Assembly: GCA_036505275.1 (NCBI GenBank) | Contig: DASXTS010000050.1 | Span: 1 to 6,429, forward strand | Reading direction: 5' to 3' | Source: DASXTS01 sp036505275 | GTDB lineage: Bacteria > Actinomycetota > Actinomycetes > Mycobacteriales > Pseudonocardiaceae | Length of the DNA: 6,429 nucleotides | Shown here: positions 1 to 5,140 of the stretch, piece after piece | Layout: every line of letters begins with the position of its first letter | Numbering within the stretch: the first letter of the stretch is position 1 | Notes under the pieces: generated by a model | The model's input: only the letters and a program-made list of their open reading frames with translations | What the model was told of the DNA's origin: nothing | Databases searched by the model: none | Made by a program: the position numbers and the translations under genes

Positions 1-43
1 GCGCCCGGCCGTTTGGCGATACGGCTAGTGACCGATCTTCGGG

Positions 44-325
44 TTAGAGCAGGACGACCTCTCGGACGGCGTCCTTGGTACGGACCTGCAGCTCCGCACC
101 GTCCTCCTTGATCGCCCGGTAGACGAACTCACCGTAACCGATGAGCCGCCGCACGGCCTCGGTGAGGCTGACTCCCTCACGCTCGATAACGAACTCGAGG
201 GCGCGGATGGTCTCGGGGGTCACGGCGACATTGATGCGCTTGGGTTCGGGCCGCGCTCGCTGAATTGGTGGTGCGCCGGCTGCCTCCTCCGCCTTGGCAT
301 TCCGGCGCGGCTTGGGGCTACTCAC
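44..325 (-). CDS. Ribbon-helix-helix (CopG/Arc-type) DNA-binding protein, 93 aa
   Basis: This is a small, probably dimeric transcription regulator. Residues 1-28 are a basic, Pro/Ala-rich tail. Residues 29-64 match the ribbon-helix-helix pattern: a short beta strand (KRINVAVTPE), a helix (TIRALEFVIEREG) and a second helix (SLTEAVRRLIGYGEFV). The C-terminal part, ending REVVLL, resembles that of many orphan actinobacterial RHH proteins. An in-frame ATG at 358 exists, but I chose GTG at 325 because an AAGGAG ribosome site (338-333) lies 7 bases ahead of it and nothing comparable precedes the ATG. That ribosome site sits inside the end of a tiny upstream ORF whose stop is 4 bases before this GTG, so coupled translation is likely. 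No toxin gene follows within the 43 bases left, so an antitoxin role can be neither shown nor excluded. The family call is good; the target is unknown. Confidence 0.85.
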   Translation of the reverse strand: MSSPKPRRNAKAEEAAGAPPIQRARPEPKRINVAVTPETIRALEFVIEREGVSLTEAVRRLIGYGEFVYRAIKEDGAELQVRTKDAVREVVLL

Positions 326-329
326 TGAT

Positions 330-407
330 CTACTCCTTCGATACCGGCTCGTCACCATGATCGGCCGTCGCCCCGGCCTCCCCCATGAAGGTGGCCGTAC
401 CCATCAT
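330..407 (-). CDS. Tiny upstream ORF (25 aa) coupled to the RHH gene
   Basis: This short frame begins ATG ATG (407 or 404) and stops at TAG (332-330), 4 bases before the RHH start. The ribosome site of the RHH gene, AAGGAG, forms its last codons. Twenty of 25 codons end in G or C, as in real genes of this genome. The product is small and acidic at its C-terminus (GDEPVSKE) and matches no family I recognise. It has no strong ribosome site of its own. It could be a translated leader that couples or tunes RHH translation, or a chance frame. The tight junction with the RHH gene is the main support. Confidence 0.4.
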   Translation of the reverse strand: MMGTATFMGEAGATADHGDEPVSKE

Positions 408-417
408 GATTCAACCA

Positions 418-449
418 GCCCGGGCGGCTTGTCACTTGCCGGGCCGGGC
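418..449. promoter_or_regulatory. Imperfect hairpin between the two tiny minus-strand ORFs
   Basis: Outer arms GCCCGG (418-423) and CCGGGC (444-449) pair perfectly. Inner arms GGC (426-428) and GCC (438-440) add three pairs around a 9-base loop, with a small internal bulge. It lies in the minus-strand leader between 489 and 407. It could be an attenuator, an internal terminator or a processing site. No T-run follows on either strand. Confidence 0.35.
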
Positions 450-488
450 CTGCTGATGCATTGTCGGCTCACGGTGCCTAGGAGCACA

Positions 489-569
489 TCACGGATCTGA
501 TGCGGTCGCGCTCATAGCCTGACACGCCATGCCGTATTCGCCGTCGGTCTGATCAACTCCTTTGGCCAT
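489..569 (-). CDS. Possible small ORF (26 aa) in the RHH leader
   Basis: ATG at 569 is preceded by a strong ribosome site, GGAGGAG, with a 6-base spacer. The frame begins MAKGVDQTDGEYG, contains one Cys, and ends in SATASDP before TGA at 491-489. Only 15 of 25 codons end in G or C, weaker than true genes nearby, so codon use does not support coding strongly. It lies downstream of a consensus-like minus promoter (687-715) and upstream of the RHH gene on the same strand. It may be a leader peptide or a real microprotein. I recognise no family. Confidence 0.35.
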   Translation of the reverse strand: MAKGVDQTDGEYGMACQAMSATASDP

Positions 570-596
570 CCCGGTCTCCTCCGCCTCTTAGTGTTT

Positions 597-622
597 CGCC
601 CGGCCAACGCGCGGGCCGGGCG
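597..622. promoter_or_regulatory. GC-rich perfect hairpin in the divergent intergenic region
   Basis: CGCCCGGCC (597-605) and GGCCGGGCG (614-622) form a perfect 9-bp stem with an 8-base loop. It would fall in the 5' leader of the minus-strand unit, between its predicted promoter and the small ORF at 569. There is no T-run on either side. It may be a leader structure, or a U-less terminator of the kind common in actinobacteria. Confidence 0.45.
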
Positions 623-679
623 GTCTCAGTCTCGATCGCAGTGATCGCCCACGCTCATGGCACCTACCAGGATGTCGAC

Positions 680-693
680 TCACACCAGTGTGA
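680..693. promoter_or_regulatory. Palindrome over the minus-strand -10 (operator candidate)
   Basis: TCACAC (680-685) and GTGTGA (688-693) are perfect inverted arms with a 2-base centre. The palindrome covers the -10 box of the predicted minus-strand promoter. It is a plausible site for a dimeric repressor; whether the adjacent RHH protein binds here is inference. Confidence 0.4.
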
Positions 694-715
694 TCCAAAG
701 TCGCCACCATGTCAA
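687..715 (-). promoter_or_regulatory. Predicted promoter of the RHH unit
   Basis: On the minus strand a consensus -35 TTGACA (715-710) is followed after 17 bases by CACACT (692-687), which keeps the A, A and T of a TANAAT-like -10 at positions 2, 4 and 6. Transcription would begin near 680 and give a leader of about 110 bases before the ORF at 569. The -35 is strong and the -10 moderate. Confidence 0.45.
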
Positions 716-729
716 CACAGAAATGGTGG
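704..729. promoter_or_regulatory. Inverted repeat over the minus-strand -35 (operator candidate)
   Basis: CCACCAT (704-710) and ATGGTGG (723-729) are perfect 7-base inverted arms separated by 12 bases. The -35 box of the minus-strand promoter lies at the left arm and spacer. A dimer binding both arms would block that promoter and could also affect plus-strand transcription towards 826. Confidence 0.4.
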
Positions 730-741
730 TCATTTGTGGTG

Positions 742-768
742 TTGGACGTGTGACCGTGCGAGTATCCT
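742..768 (+). promoter_or_regulatory. Weak promoter candidate for the 826-2361 cassette
   Basis: TTGGAC (742-747) and TATCCT (763-768) resemble -35 and -10 boxes but are separated by only 15 bases, which is short. They would start RNA near 775, about 50 bases ahead of the ATG at 826. No better pair is visible in this gap. Confidence 0.25.
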
Positions 769-825
769 GGGTACGGCGATGGGTTGTCGACATCGCCGCA
801 GTTGATCCCAGGAGGGCCATCACTG

Positions 826-990
826 ATGGGGACGCTGAGCAAGCCGCAAGAGCACGTCGTCCTTCCGGACGGCACGTGGTTCGACGACACCGAGGTCACC
901 GACCGACCCCTGTTGCAGTTCTACCTGGCGACCGAAGCCGGCCCCGGGGCCATGAGCATCTCCTTCTGGTTGCTGTCGATCGTGGACTGA
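826..990 (+). CDS. Small protein of 54 aa, unknown function
   Basis: ATG at 826 follows a near-perfect ribosome site, AGGAGGG (810-816), with a 9-base spacer. An in-frame TTG at 784 would add 14 residues but has no such site. The peptide is acidic in its middle (LPDGTWFDDTEVTDRP). A Gly-Pro-Gly at residues 39-41 separates this from a hydrophobic end (AMSISFWLLSIVD). There is no Cys, no signal peptide and no full membrane span. It is the first gene of a plus-strand cassette with a metzincin protease 184 bases downstream. It could be a substrate, inhibitor or partner of that protease, or a peptide precursor cleaved near GPG, but no modification enzyme is visible. I do not recognise a family. 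The ribosome site makes translation likely. Confidence 0.65.
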   Translation: MGTLSKPQEHVVLPDGTWFDDTEVTDRPLLQFYLATEAGPGAMSISFWLLSIVD

Positions 991-1174
991 CCGGCCGGCA
1001 CCGCCAATCGCCTCGATCGGGGCCATCTGCGATGGGCGGGTGGCCCACTCCTCGGGTGCCCCACGGGACATGGCGATCGGGCGCCTGTACCACGCGGTCG
1101 TACCGGGGCGATGTATCTGTCGGCGCGCTCGGGGCTCTGCACCAGGACGATCATCCGGCGGAAAGCGAGGATCG

Positions 1175-2029
1175 ATGGCCAAGTACGAGACCTATCAGGC
1201 ACGGGCGGACGAGGAACGCGCGCAGCTGCTCGCCGCCACCGACTCGCCGTACACCATCGAGGTCCGGTTCCTCGGCGGGCTCACCGGAAGCCAGAAGGAT
1301 GCGTTCACCGCGGCGGCCGACCGCTGGACGAGGGTGATCGTCGGTGATCTGCCGAGCGTGCAGGTGGACGGCGAGGTGATCGACGACGTGCTGATCCTGG
1401 CCCAGGGCGTGGACATCGACGGCCCCGGCCGGATTCTCGGGCAGGCCGGCCCGACCCACCTGCGGCCGCCATCCGCCGGGCCGACCGGGTTGCTCACCGC
1501 TAAAGGCATCATGTCCTTCGACACGGCCGACCTGGCCAAGATGGAAGCTCTGCGGACGCTCCGTGACGTGATCACCCACGAGATGGGGCACGTGCTCGGC
1601 ATCGGCACGCTGTGGCAGCGCAAGGGCCTGCTCAAGGGCGCGACGACGGACAACCCGACGTTCTCAGGGCGCAGCGCGATGGACGAGTACAAGGTGCTGC
1701 GGGCCACCGCGCGCCGCCGCCGGGTGCCGGTCGAGAATATCGGCGGGCCGGGCACCCGCAACGGGCACTGGCGAGAAGCGGTGTTCCGCAACGAGCTGAT
1801 GTCCGGCTTCATCAGCGAGCCGGGAAACCCGCTGTCCCGGATGACCGTGGCCAGCCTGGCCGACATCGGCTACCAGGTGGACCTGACCGCCGCGGAGCCG
1901 TATGACCTGCCCAACCTCATGCAGCTCGCGGAGGACGGCGTGCTGCTCTCGCGCGACGCACCGAACGACGCGGGCTCGGTGCTTCCGGTCGTGCCGATCG
2001 AGCTGCCGCCGGATAGCCTCGACGTGTGA
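1175..2029 (+). CDS. Leishmanolysin-like (M8-type) zinc metalloprotease, metzincin clan, 284 aa
   Basis: This is a predicted zinc endopeptidase. The zinc site HEMGHVLGIG puts His135 and His139 on the metal and Glu136 as general base. The third ligand is His198 (NGHW), and the Met-turn is ELM with Met209, 11 residues after it. The long gap between Gly142 and His198 and this His-to-Met spacing are typical of the leishmanolysin family rather than of compact astacins or MMPs. A C-terminal stretch, MTVASLADIGYQVD (223-236), also fits that family. The start at ATG 1175 has GCGAGG just upstream; an in-frame extension to 1040 adds no signal peptide. No secretion signal, propeptide Cys or membrane span is visible, which is unusual for this family. 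The last codons overlap the start of the next gene by 4 bases. The catalytic call is firm; the substrate is unknown. Confidence 0.88.
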   Translation: MAKYETYQARADEERAQLLAATDSPYTIEVRFLGGLTGSQKDAFTAAADRWTRVIVGDLPSVQVDGEVIDDVLILAQGVDIDGPGRILGQAGPTHLRPPSAGPTGLLTAKGIMSFDTADLAKMEALRTLRDVITHEMGHVLGIGTLWQRKGLLKGATTDNPTFSGRSAMDEYKVLRATARRRRVPVENIGGPGTRNGHWREAVFRNELMSGFISEPGNPLSRMTVASLADIGYQVDLTAAEPYDLPNLMQLAEDGVLLSRDAPNDAGSVLPVVPIELPPDSLDV

Positions 2030-2361
2030 CGGGCAAGGACCGCCGGGGCACCGGACCCGGCACCGACCTGGATACCGGAGTGCTGCGCCCGGACCCGATG
2101 GTGCTGGCCGAGGAGGCCCTCATCCCGGAGCACAATCTGGTCGACCCGCCGCCCACCCGGTTCACCCACCAGCTGACCGAGGACGAGCCGTACCGGTACG
2201 ACCGCCCCGGGCGGCGCAGGAGCGAGCCGGACGGCGTGCTGCCGGCCGGCACCGCCGTGGTGCTGATGATCGAGGGTGAGCGGCGCAGCCGGGTGGTGGA
2301 CGGCGAGGGCCGCTACGTCGAGGTCGGCACGGCCAACCTGCGCGAGCTGCCGAGCCGGTAG
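2026..2361 (+). CDS. Hypothetical protein, 111 aa, possible SH3-like C-terminal half
   Basis: This gene starts at GTG 2026, overlapping the protease stop in a GTGA junction, which implies coupled translation and co-expression with the metalloprotease. Residues 1-65 are Pro-, Asp- and Arg-rich and probably flexible (PDPMVLAEE, FTHQLTEDEPYRYDRPG). Residues 70-108 (from DGVLPAGTAVVLM through RYVEVGTANLREL) look like a small beta barrel of SH3 type, by pattern only. There is no signal peptide, Cys or membrane segment. It may be a binding partner, adaptor or inhibitor of the protease; this is inferred from position alone. The gene ends 27 bases from the convergent polymerase gene, and no clear terminator lies between them. 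Confidence 0.7.
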   Translation: MTGKDRRGTGPGTDLDTGVLRPDPMVLAEEALIPEHNLVDPPPTRFTHQLTEDEPYRYDRPGRRRSEPDGVLPAGTAVVLMIEGERRSRVVDGEGRYVEVGTANLRELPSR

Positions 2362-2388
2362 GGCGCGCCGGCACGGCCACTCACGAGT

Positions 2389-3351
2389 TCAACCACGGCG
2401 GGCGCGGGCGCGGCGCTTGCCCTCGTGCATCGCCTGCACCCTGGCGACCGGGATGGCCCGGCCCTCCTCGACCAGCTCGGCGCCGAGGCGCTGTGGCGCG
2501 GGCATCCGCTCGGCCCAGGGGTTGCCGGCGCCAATGGCGCGCGCCGCGGTGTGCACGGTGAAGTCGGCCGGCGTCACCCGCTCCAGCTCGTCCCACGCCA
2601 CCGGGCAGGACACCGGCACGCCGGGGCGCACCCGCGGGCTGTAGGCCGCCACCACGGTGGCGCCGGCGGCCCGGGTGGAGTCCAGGAACACCTTGCCGGC
2701 GCGGTCCTCGCGGATGAACGCCGTGGTCGCCAGCTCAGGGTCGAGCCGCTCGGCGCGGGCCGCGATCGCGCGGGTGGCCGCGGCCACCTCGTCGATCGTC
2801 GCCGACGGGTCCAGCGGCACGAATACGTGCACGCCCTTGGCGCCGCTGGTCTTGAGCGCGCCGGCCAGTCCGGCGTCGGTCAGCACCTGACGGACCAGGT
2901 GCGCGGCGCGTACCACGAGCCCGAACGCGCCGCCCTCCGGCGGGTCGAGATCGAGCACGAGATGCGTCTGGCGGTCCCAGCGGTCGGCGCGAACCAGGGT
3001 GGGGTGGTATTCCACGGCGCGTTGGTTGGCGAACCACAGCAGGGTGCGGCGGTCGTTGCACAGCGCGTAGCGCACCTCGCGCTTCGAGGTCTCGGCCCAC
3101 AGCGAGACGGTCGGCACCCAGTCCGGGGTGTACTTGGACACGTTCTTCTGCATGAAGGGTTGCTGGCCGACCCGGACCCGGATCACCGACAGCGGCCGGT
3201 TGGCGAGCTCGGGGACGATCCGGTCGGCGACGGCGTCGAGGTAGTCCACCAGTTCCCGCTTCGTCGCGCCGGCGCCGTCGAACAGCGGCTGGTCGAGGTT
3301 GGTCAGCGTGACCCCGTCGCGCACCTCGTCGGCTGCCCCATCCCTGGCCAC
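2389..3351 (-). CDS. LigD-type primase-polymerase domain protein (stand-alone PolDom), 320 aa
   Basis: This is an archaeo-eukaryotic primase-like polymerase that fills gaps with nucleotides during non-homologous end joining or excision repair. It opens with the typical VTLTNLDQPLF motif. With the start as residue 1, the metal-binding pair is in VLDLDP (Asp134, Asp136) and the third acidic residue is in KVFLDS (Asp224). His116 (VEYH), Lys31 (GATKRE), Ser169 and His175 (TSGAKGVH) fall at the spacings known for the LigD polymerase domain. No ligase or nuclease domain is attached, as in the mycobacterial PolD1/PolD2 type. A basic tail (EGKRRARARRG) ends the protein. I chose GTG 3351 because a TAACGT -10 box lies 7 bases upstream, suggesting a leaderless mRNA. 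GTG 3324 is an alternative, with AGGGATGGGG upstream. The frame stays open to 3618, but that part lies inside the divergent gene. Confidence 0.92.
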   Translation of the reverse strand: MARDGAADEVRDGVTLTNLDQPLFDGAGATKRELVDYLDAVADRIVPELANRPLSVIRVRVGQQPFMQKNVSKYTPDWVPTVSLWAETSKREVRYALCNDRRTLLWFANQRAVEYHPTLVRADRWDRQTHLVLDLDPPEGGAFGLVVRAAHLVRQVLTDAGLAGALKTSGAKGVHVFVPLDPSATIDEVAAATRAIAARAERLDPELATTAFIREDRAGKVFLDSTRAAGATVVAAYSPRVRPGVPVSCPVAWDELERVTPADFTVHTAARAIGAGNPWAERMPAPQRLGAELVEEGRAIPVARVQAMHEGKRRARARRG

Positions 3352-3357
3352 CTGCCG

Positions 3358-3364
3358 TACGTTA
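3358..3364. promoter_or_regulatory. Shared overlapping -10 element, bidirectional promoter
   Basis: On the plus strand TACGTT (3358-3363) stands 7 bases before GTG 3371. On the minus strand TAACGT (3364-3359) stands 7 bases before GTG 3351. Both fit TANNNT, and both would start RNA at or next to the GTG, giving leaderless mRNAs. No convincing -35 is seen on either side, and neither start has a clear ribosome site. The symmetry supports both chosen starts. Confidence 0.55.
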
Positions 3365-3370
3365 GTCGGC

Positions 3371-4513
3371 GTGGAGCTCGGCGCTGCCGACGTGCTGGCG
3401 TTGCGGATGACCAGCCTGCTGCTGAACACCCGCACCGACGGTGGGCAAAGGCCGTCCGGCGTGGCCGGGGTGGTCACCTGGTTCGGCGCCATGCAGGCGC
3501 AGGACGCGGCCAGCGTGGCGTGGTCGCTGGGCGTTCGGCTGCCGTCGCTGACCTCCACGGACGTGCAGACCGCGCTGGAGAACAGGCAGGCGCTGCGTAC
3601 CTGGCCGATGCGCGGCACCGTGCACCTGGTGCCCTCGCGCGACGCGCGCTGGATGCTCGAGGTCCTCGGCAGCTATGCGCTGGCCAACGCGGCCGCCCGG
3701 CGGACCTACCTTGGCCTGGACGACGGCAGCGCGGAGAAGGCGGTCGACGTCCTCGGCGCCGCGCTGGCCGGCGGCGGCCGGCTCACCCGCGCGCAGTGCC
3801 TGGCTGCACTCACCGACGCCGGGATCAGCACCGCCGGCCAGCGGGGCTACCACCTGTTGTGGTACGCGAGCCAGCGCGGGGTCACCTGCATCGCGCCGAA
3901 CGTCGGCACCGAGCAGACGTTCGCGCTGCTCGACGAGTGGGCGCCCGACCAGCACCGCCTCGACCGCGACGAGGCGCTGGCGACCATCGCGCTGCGCTAC
4001 TTCCGCAGCCATGGCCCGACCACCCGGCGAGACTTCGCGGGCTGGACCGGGCTGCCGGCCACCGACGCCAAGCGGGGCATCGCCGCGGCCGGCGAGGGTC
4101 TGACCACGGTGCGGTCCGGCCGCGCCGAGATGTACCTCGATCCGGCCCTGCTGGCGGGGCCGGCAGCTGTGACCGAGCCGCCGGACCTCGGGCACGACCT
4201 GCTCGCCCTGCCGGGCTTCGACGAGTACCTGCTCGGCTACAAGGACCGATCGATGATGGTGGACGCCGAGCACAAGCAGGCGATCATTCCTGGCGGCAAC
4301 GGCGTGTTCCAGCCGACCATCGTCAGGGCCGGCCGGGTGATCGCCACCTGGAAGCGGGCGCCAGCCAAGCAGCGGATGGTTGTCGACGTTCGCCCGCTGG
4401 TCCGCTTCGGAAGGACGGACCGCGCGTCCGTGGAGACCGCCCTGGAACGTTACGCCCGGTTCATCGGCCGGCCGCTGCAGGTGCGCTGGCCCACTGGGTC
4501 GCGAGCCCGGTAG
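3371..4513 (+). CDS. Winged-helix AlkZ/YcaQ-like (HTH_42) protein, probable DNA glycosylase, 380 aa
   Basis: This belongs to the HTH_42 (formerly DUF1006) family, which includes the Streptomyces glycosylase AlkZ and E. coli YcaQ (AlkX). Members unhook bulky alkyl adducts and DNA crosslinks. The catalytic Q-x-Q signature appears as GAMQAQD (Gln42, Gln44), the AlkZ-type variant rather than the Q-x-D of YcaQ. The family hallmarks TWPMRGTVHLV (77-87) and LPGFDEYLLGYKDRS (280-294) are present, and the length is normal. GTG 3371 is the likely start: the family domain begins just after it, and a TACGTT -10 box 7 bases upstream predicts a leaderless mRNA. The frame stays open upstream to 3299, but that would run into the divergent polymerase gene. 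Pairing with a gap-filling polymerase supports a repair role. Substrate range, and whether it serves as self-resistance to a genotoxin, are unknown. Confidence 0.88.
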   Translation: MELGAADVLALRMTSLLLNTRTDGGQRPSGVAGVVTWFGAMQAQDAASVAWSLGVRLPSLTSTDVQTALENRQALRTWPMRGTVHLVPSRDARWMLEVLGSYALANAAARRTYLGLDDGSAEKAVDVLGAALAGGGRLTRAQCLAALTDAGISTAGQRGYHLLWYASQRGVTCIAPNVGTEQTFALLDEWAPDQHRLDRDEALATIALRYFRSHGPTTRRDFAGWTGLPATDAKRGIAAAGEGLTTVRSGRAEMYLDPALLAGPAAVTEPPDLGHDLLALPGFDEYLLGYKDRSMMVDAEHKQAIIPGGNGVFQPTIVRAGRVIATWKRAPAKQRMVVDVRPLVRFGRTDRASVETALERYARFIGRPLQVRWPTGSRAR

Positions 4514-4531
4514 GGGTCACCGTCATATCCT

Positions 4532-4550
4532 TGCCAGGGGTGGTCTGGCA
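4532..4550. promoter_or_regulatory. Inverted repeat between the glycosylase and DUF1707 genes
   Basis: TGCCAG (4532-4537) and CTGGCA (4545-4550) are perfect 6-base arms around a 7-base spacer. The repeat lies 18 bases after the glycosylase stop and 40 before the next start. It could be a short operator or a weak U-less terminator. Confidence 0.3.
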
Positions 4551-4590
4551 CCGCGCTGATCGTGATCACGGACCGGGCGGAGGCGTACTG

Positions 4591-5097
4591 ATGGACGAAC
4601 GGCGTGACATACGGGCGTCGGACAAGGATCGCGAGACCGCCGTCGAGCGGCTCCGCGCGGCACACGACGAGGGCCGCCTCAGCCTCTTCGAGTACGACGA
4701 GCGGCTGGCCCGCGCCTACCAGGCAGTGACCTACGGCGACCTCGAGAAACTGTTCGCCGACCTGCCGCTCTCGGCGTTCGGACAGGCCGAGCGGCAGGCC
4801 GCCCGGCCGGTGCGGGTGCCACGCCCCTCGGCGGGTTTCATCGCCGGCCTGCCTACCTGGCTGCGCGTGCTCTGGGGCATCTGGTTGACCATCGTGGTCA
4901 TCAACCTCGTGATCTGGACCCTGGTCAGCCTGTCCAACGCCGAACCTGTCTACTTCTGGCCGATGTGGCCCGCCGGAACCCTCGGCGCCGCGCTGCTCGG
5001 CCTCTCGGTCGCCGCCACCGCCGTCCGTCGCGGCCGCGAGGAACGCCGCCTCGGCGACCGGCAGGCCGCTCCCCATCGCCACTCCACCGGCGAGTAG
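4591..5097 (+). CDS. DUF1707 and two-helix membrane protein, 168 aa
   Basis: Residues 5-60 are a textbook DUF1707 domain (SHOCT-like): IRASDKDRETAVERLRAAHDEGRLSL and the FEYDERLARAYQAVTYGDLEKLFADLP block. A Pro/Arg-rich linker leads to two predicted membrane helices at about 90-114 and 126-145, joined by a short aromatic loop with YFWPMWP. The end is basic and His-containing, so both termini are probably cytoplasmic. ATG 4591 has GGCGGAGG (4576-4583) 7 bases upstream. DUF1707 proteins are common in actinobacteria, and their function is mostly unknown; the domain is thought to mediate protein contacts at the membrane. The frame is open far upstream, to 2425, but that part is antisense or out of frame to better-supported genes. 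Confidence 0.88.
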   Translation: MDERRDIRASDKDRETAVERLRAAHDEGRLSLFEYDERLARAYQAVTYGDLEKLFADLPLSAFGQAERQAARPVRVPRPSAGFIAGLPTWLRVLWGIWLTIVVINLVIWTLVSLSNAEPVYFWPMWPAGTLGAALLGLSVAATAVRRGREERRLGDRQAAPHRHSTGE

Positions 5098-5140
5098 CCG
5101 CCGCTCAGCGCGCAGGCGCCCAGGTCGAGCACGGGCTGTG

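Noticed and set aside
44..325. Antitoxin of a type II toxin-antitoxin pair
   Set aside because: The RHH fold fits, but no toxin gene is visible next to it on either side within the window; only 43 bases follow it.
826..990. Lasso peptide precursor
   Set aside because: No Thr at the expected leader position, no Asp/Glu at ring position 7-9 after a plausible Gly1, and no cyclase or lasso protease genes nearby.
1040..1064. Hairpin in the gap between the small peptide and the protease
   Set aside because: The stem is GTGG..CAC / GTG..CCAC with a 2x2 internal loop; too weak to call a terminator or regulatory element in such GC-rich DNA.
657..1337. A plus-strand frame of 226 codons across the control region and two genes
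   Set aside because: It overlaps the 54-aa gene and the protease in another frame, with Arg/Pro-rich shadow composition and no ribosome site.
3362..4273. A minus-strand frame of 303 codons opposite the glycosylase gene
   Set aside because: Low-complexity Arg/Gly/Pro composition, no domain, and fully antisense to a gene with recognised catalytic motifs.
2425..5097. A plus-strand frame open for 890 codons
   Set aside because: Only the last 168 codons (DUF1707 protein) are supported. The rest is antisense to the polymerase gene and out of frame with the glycosylase gene, both with clear family motifs. Such long open frames are normal in very GC-rich DNA.
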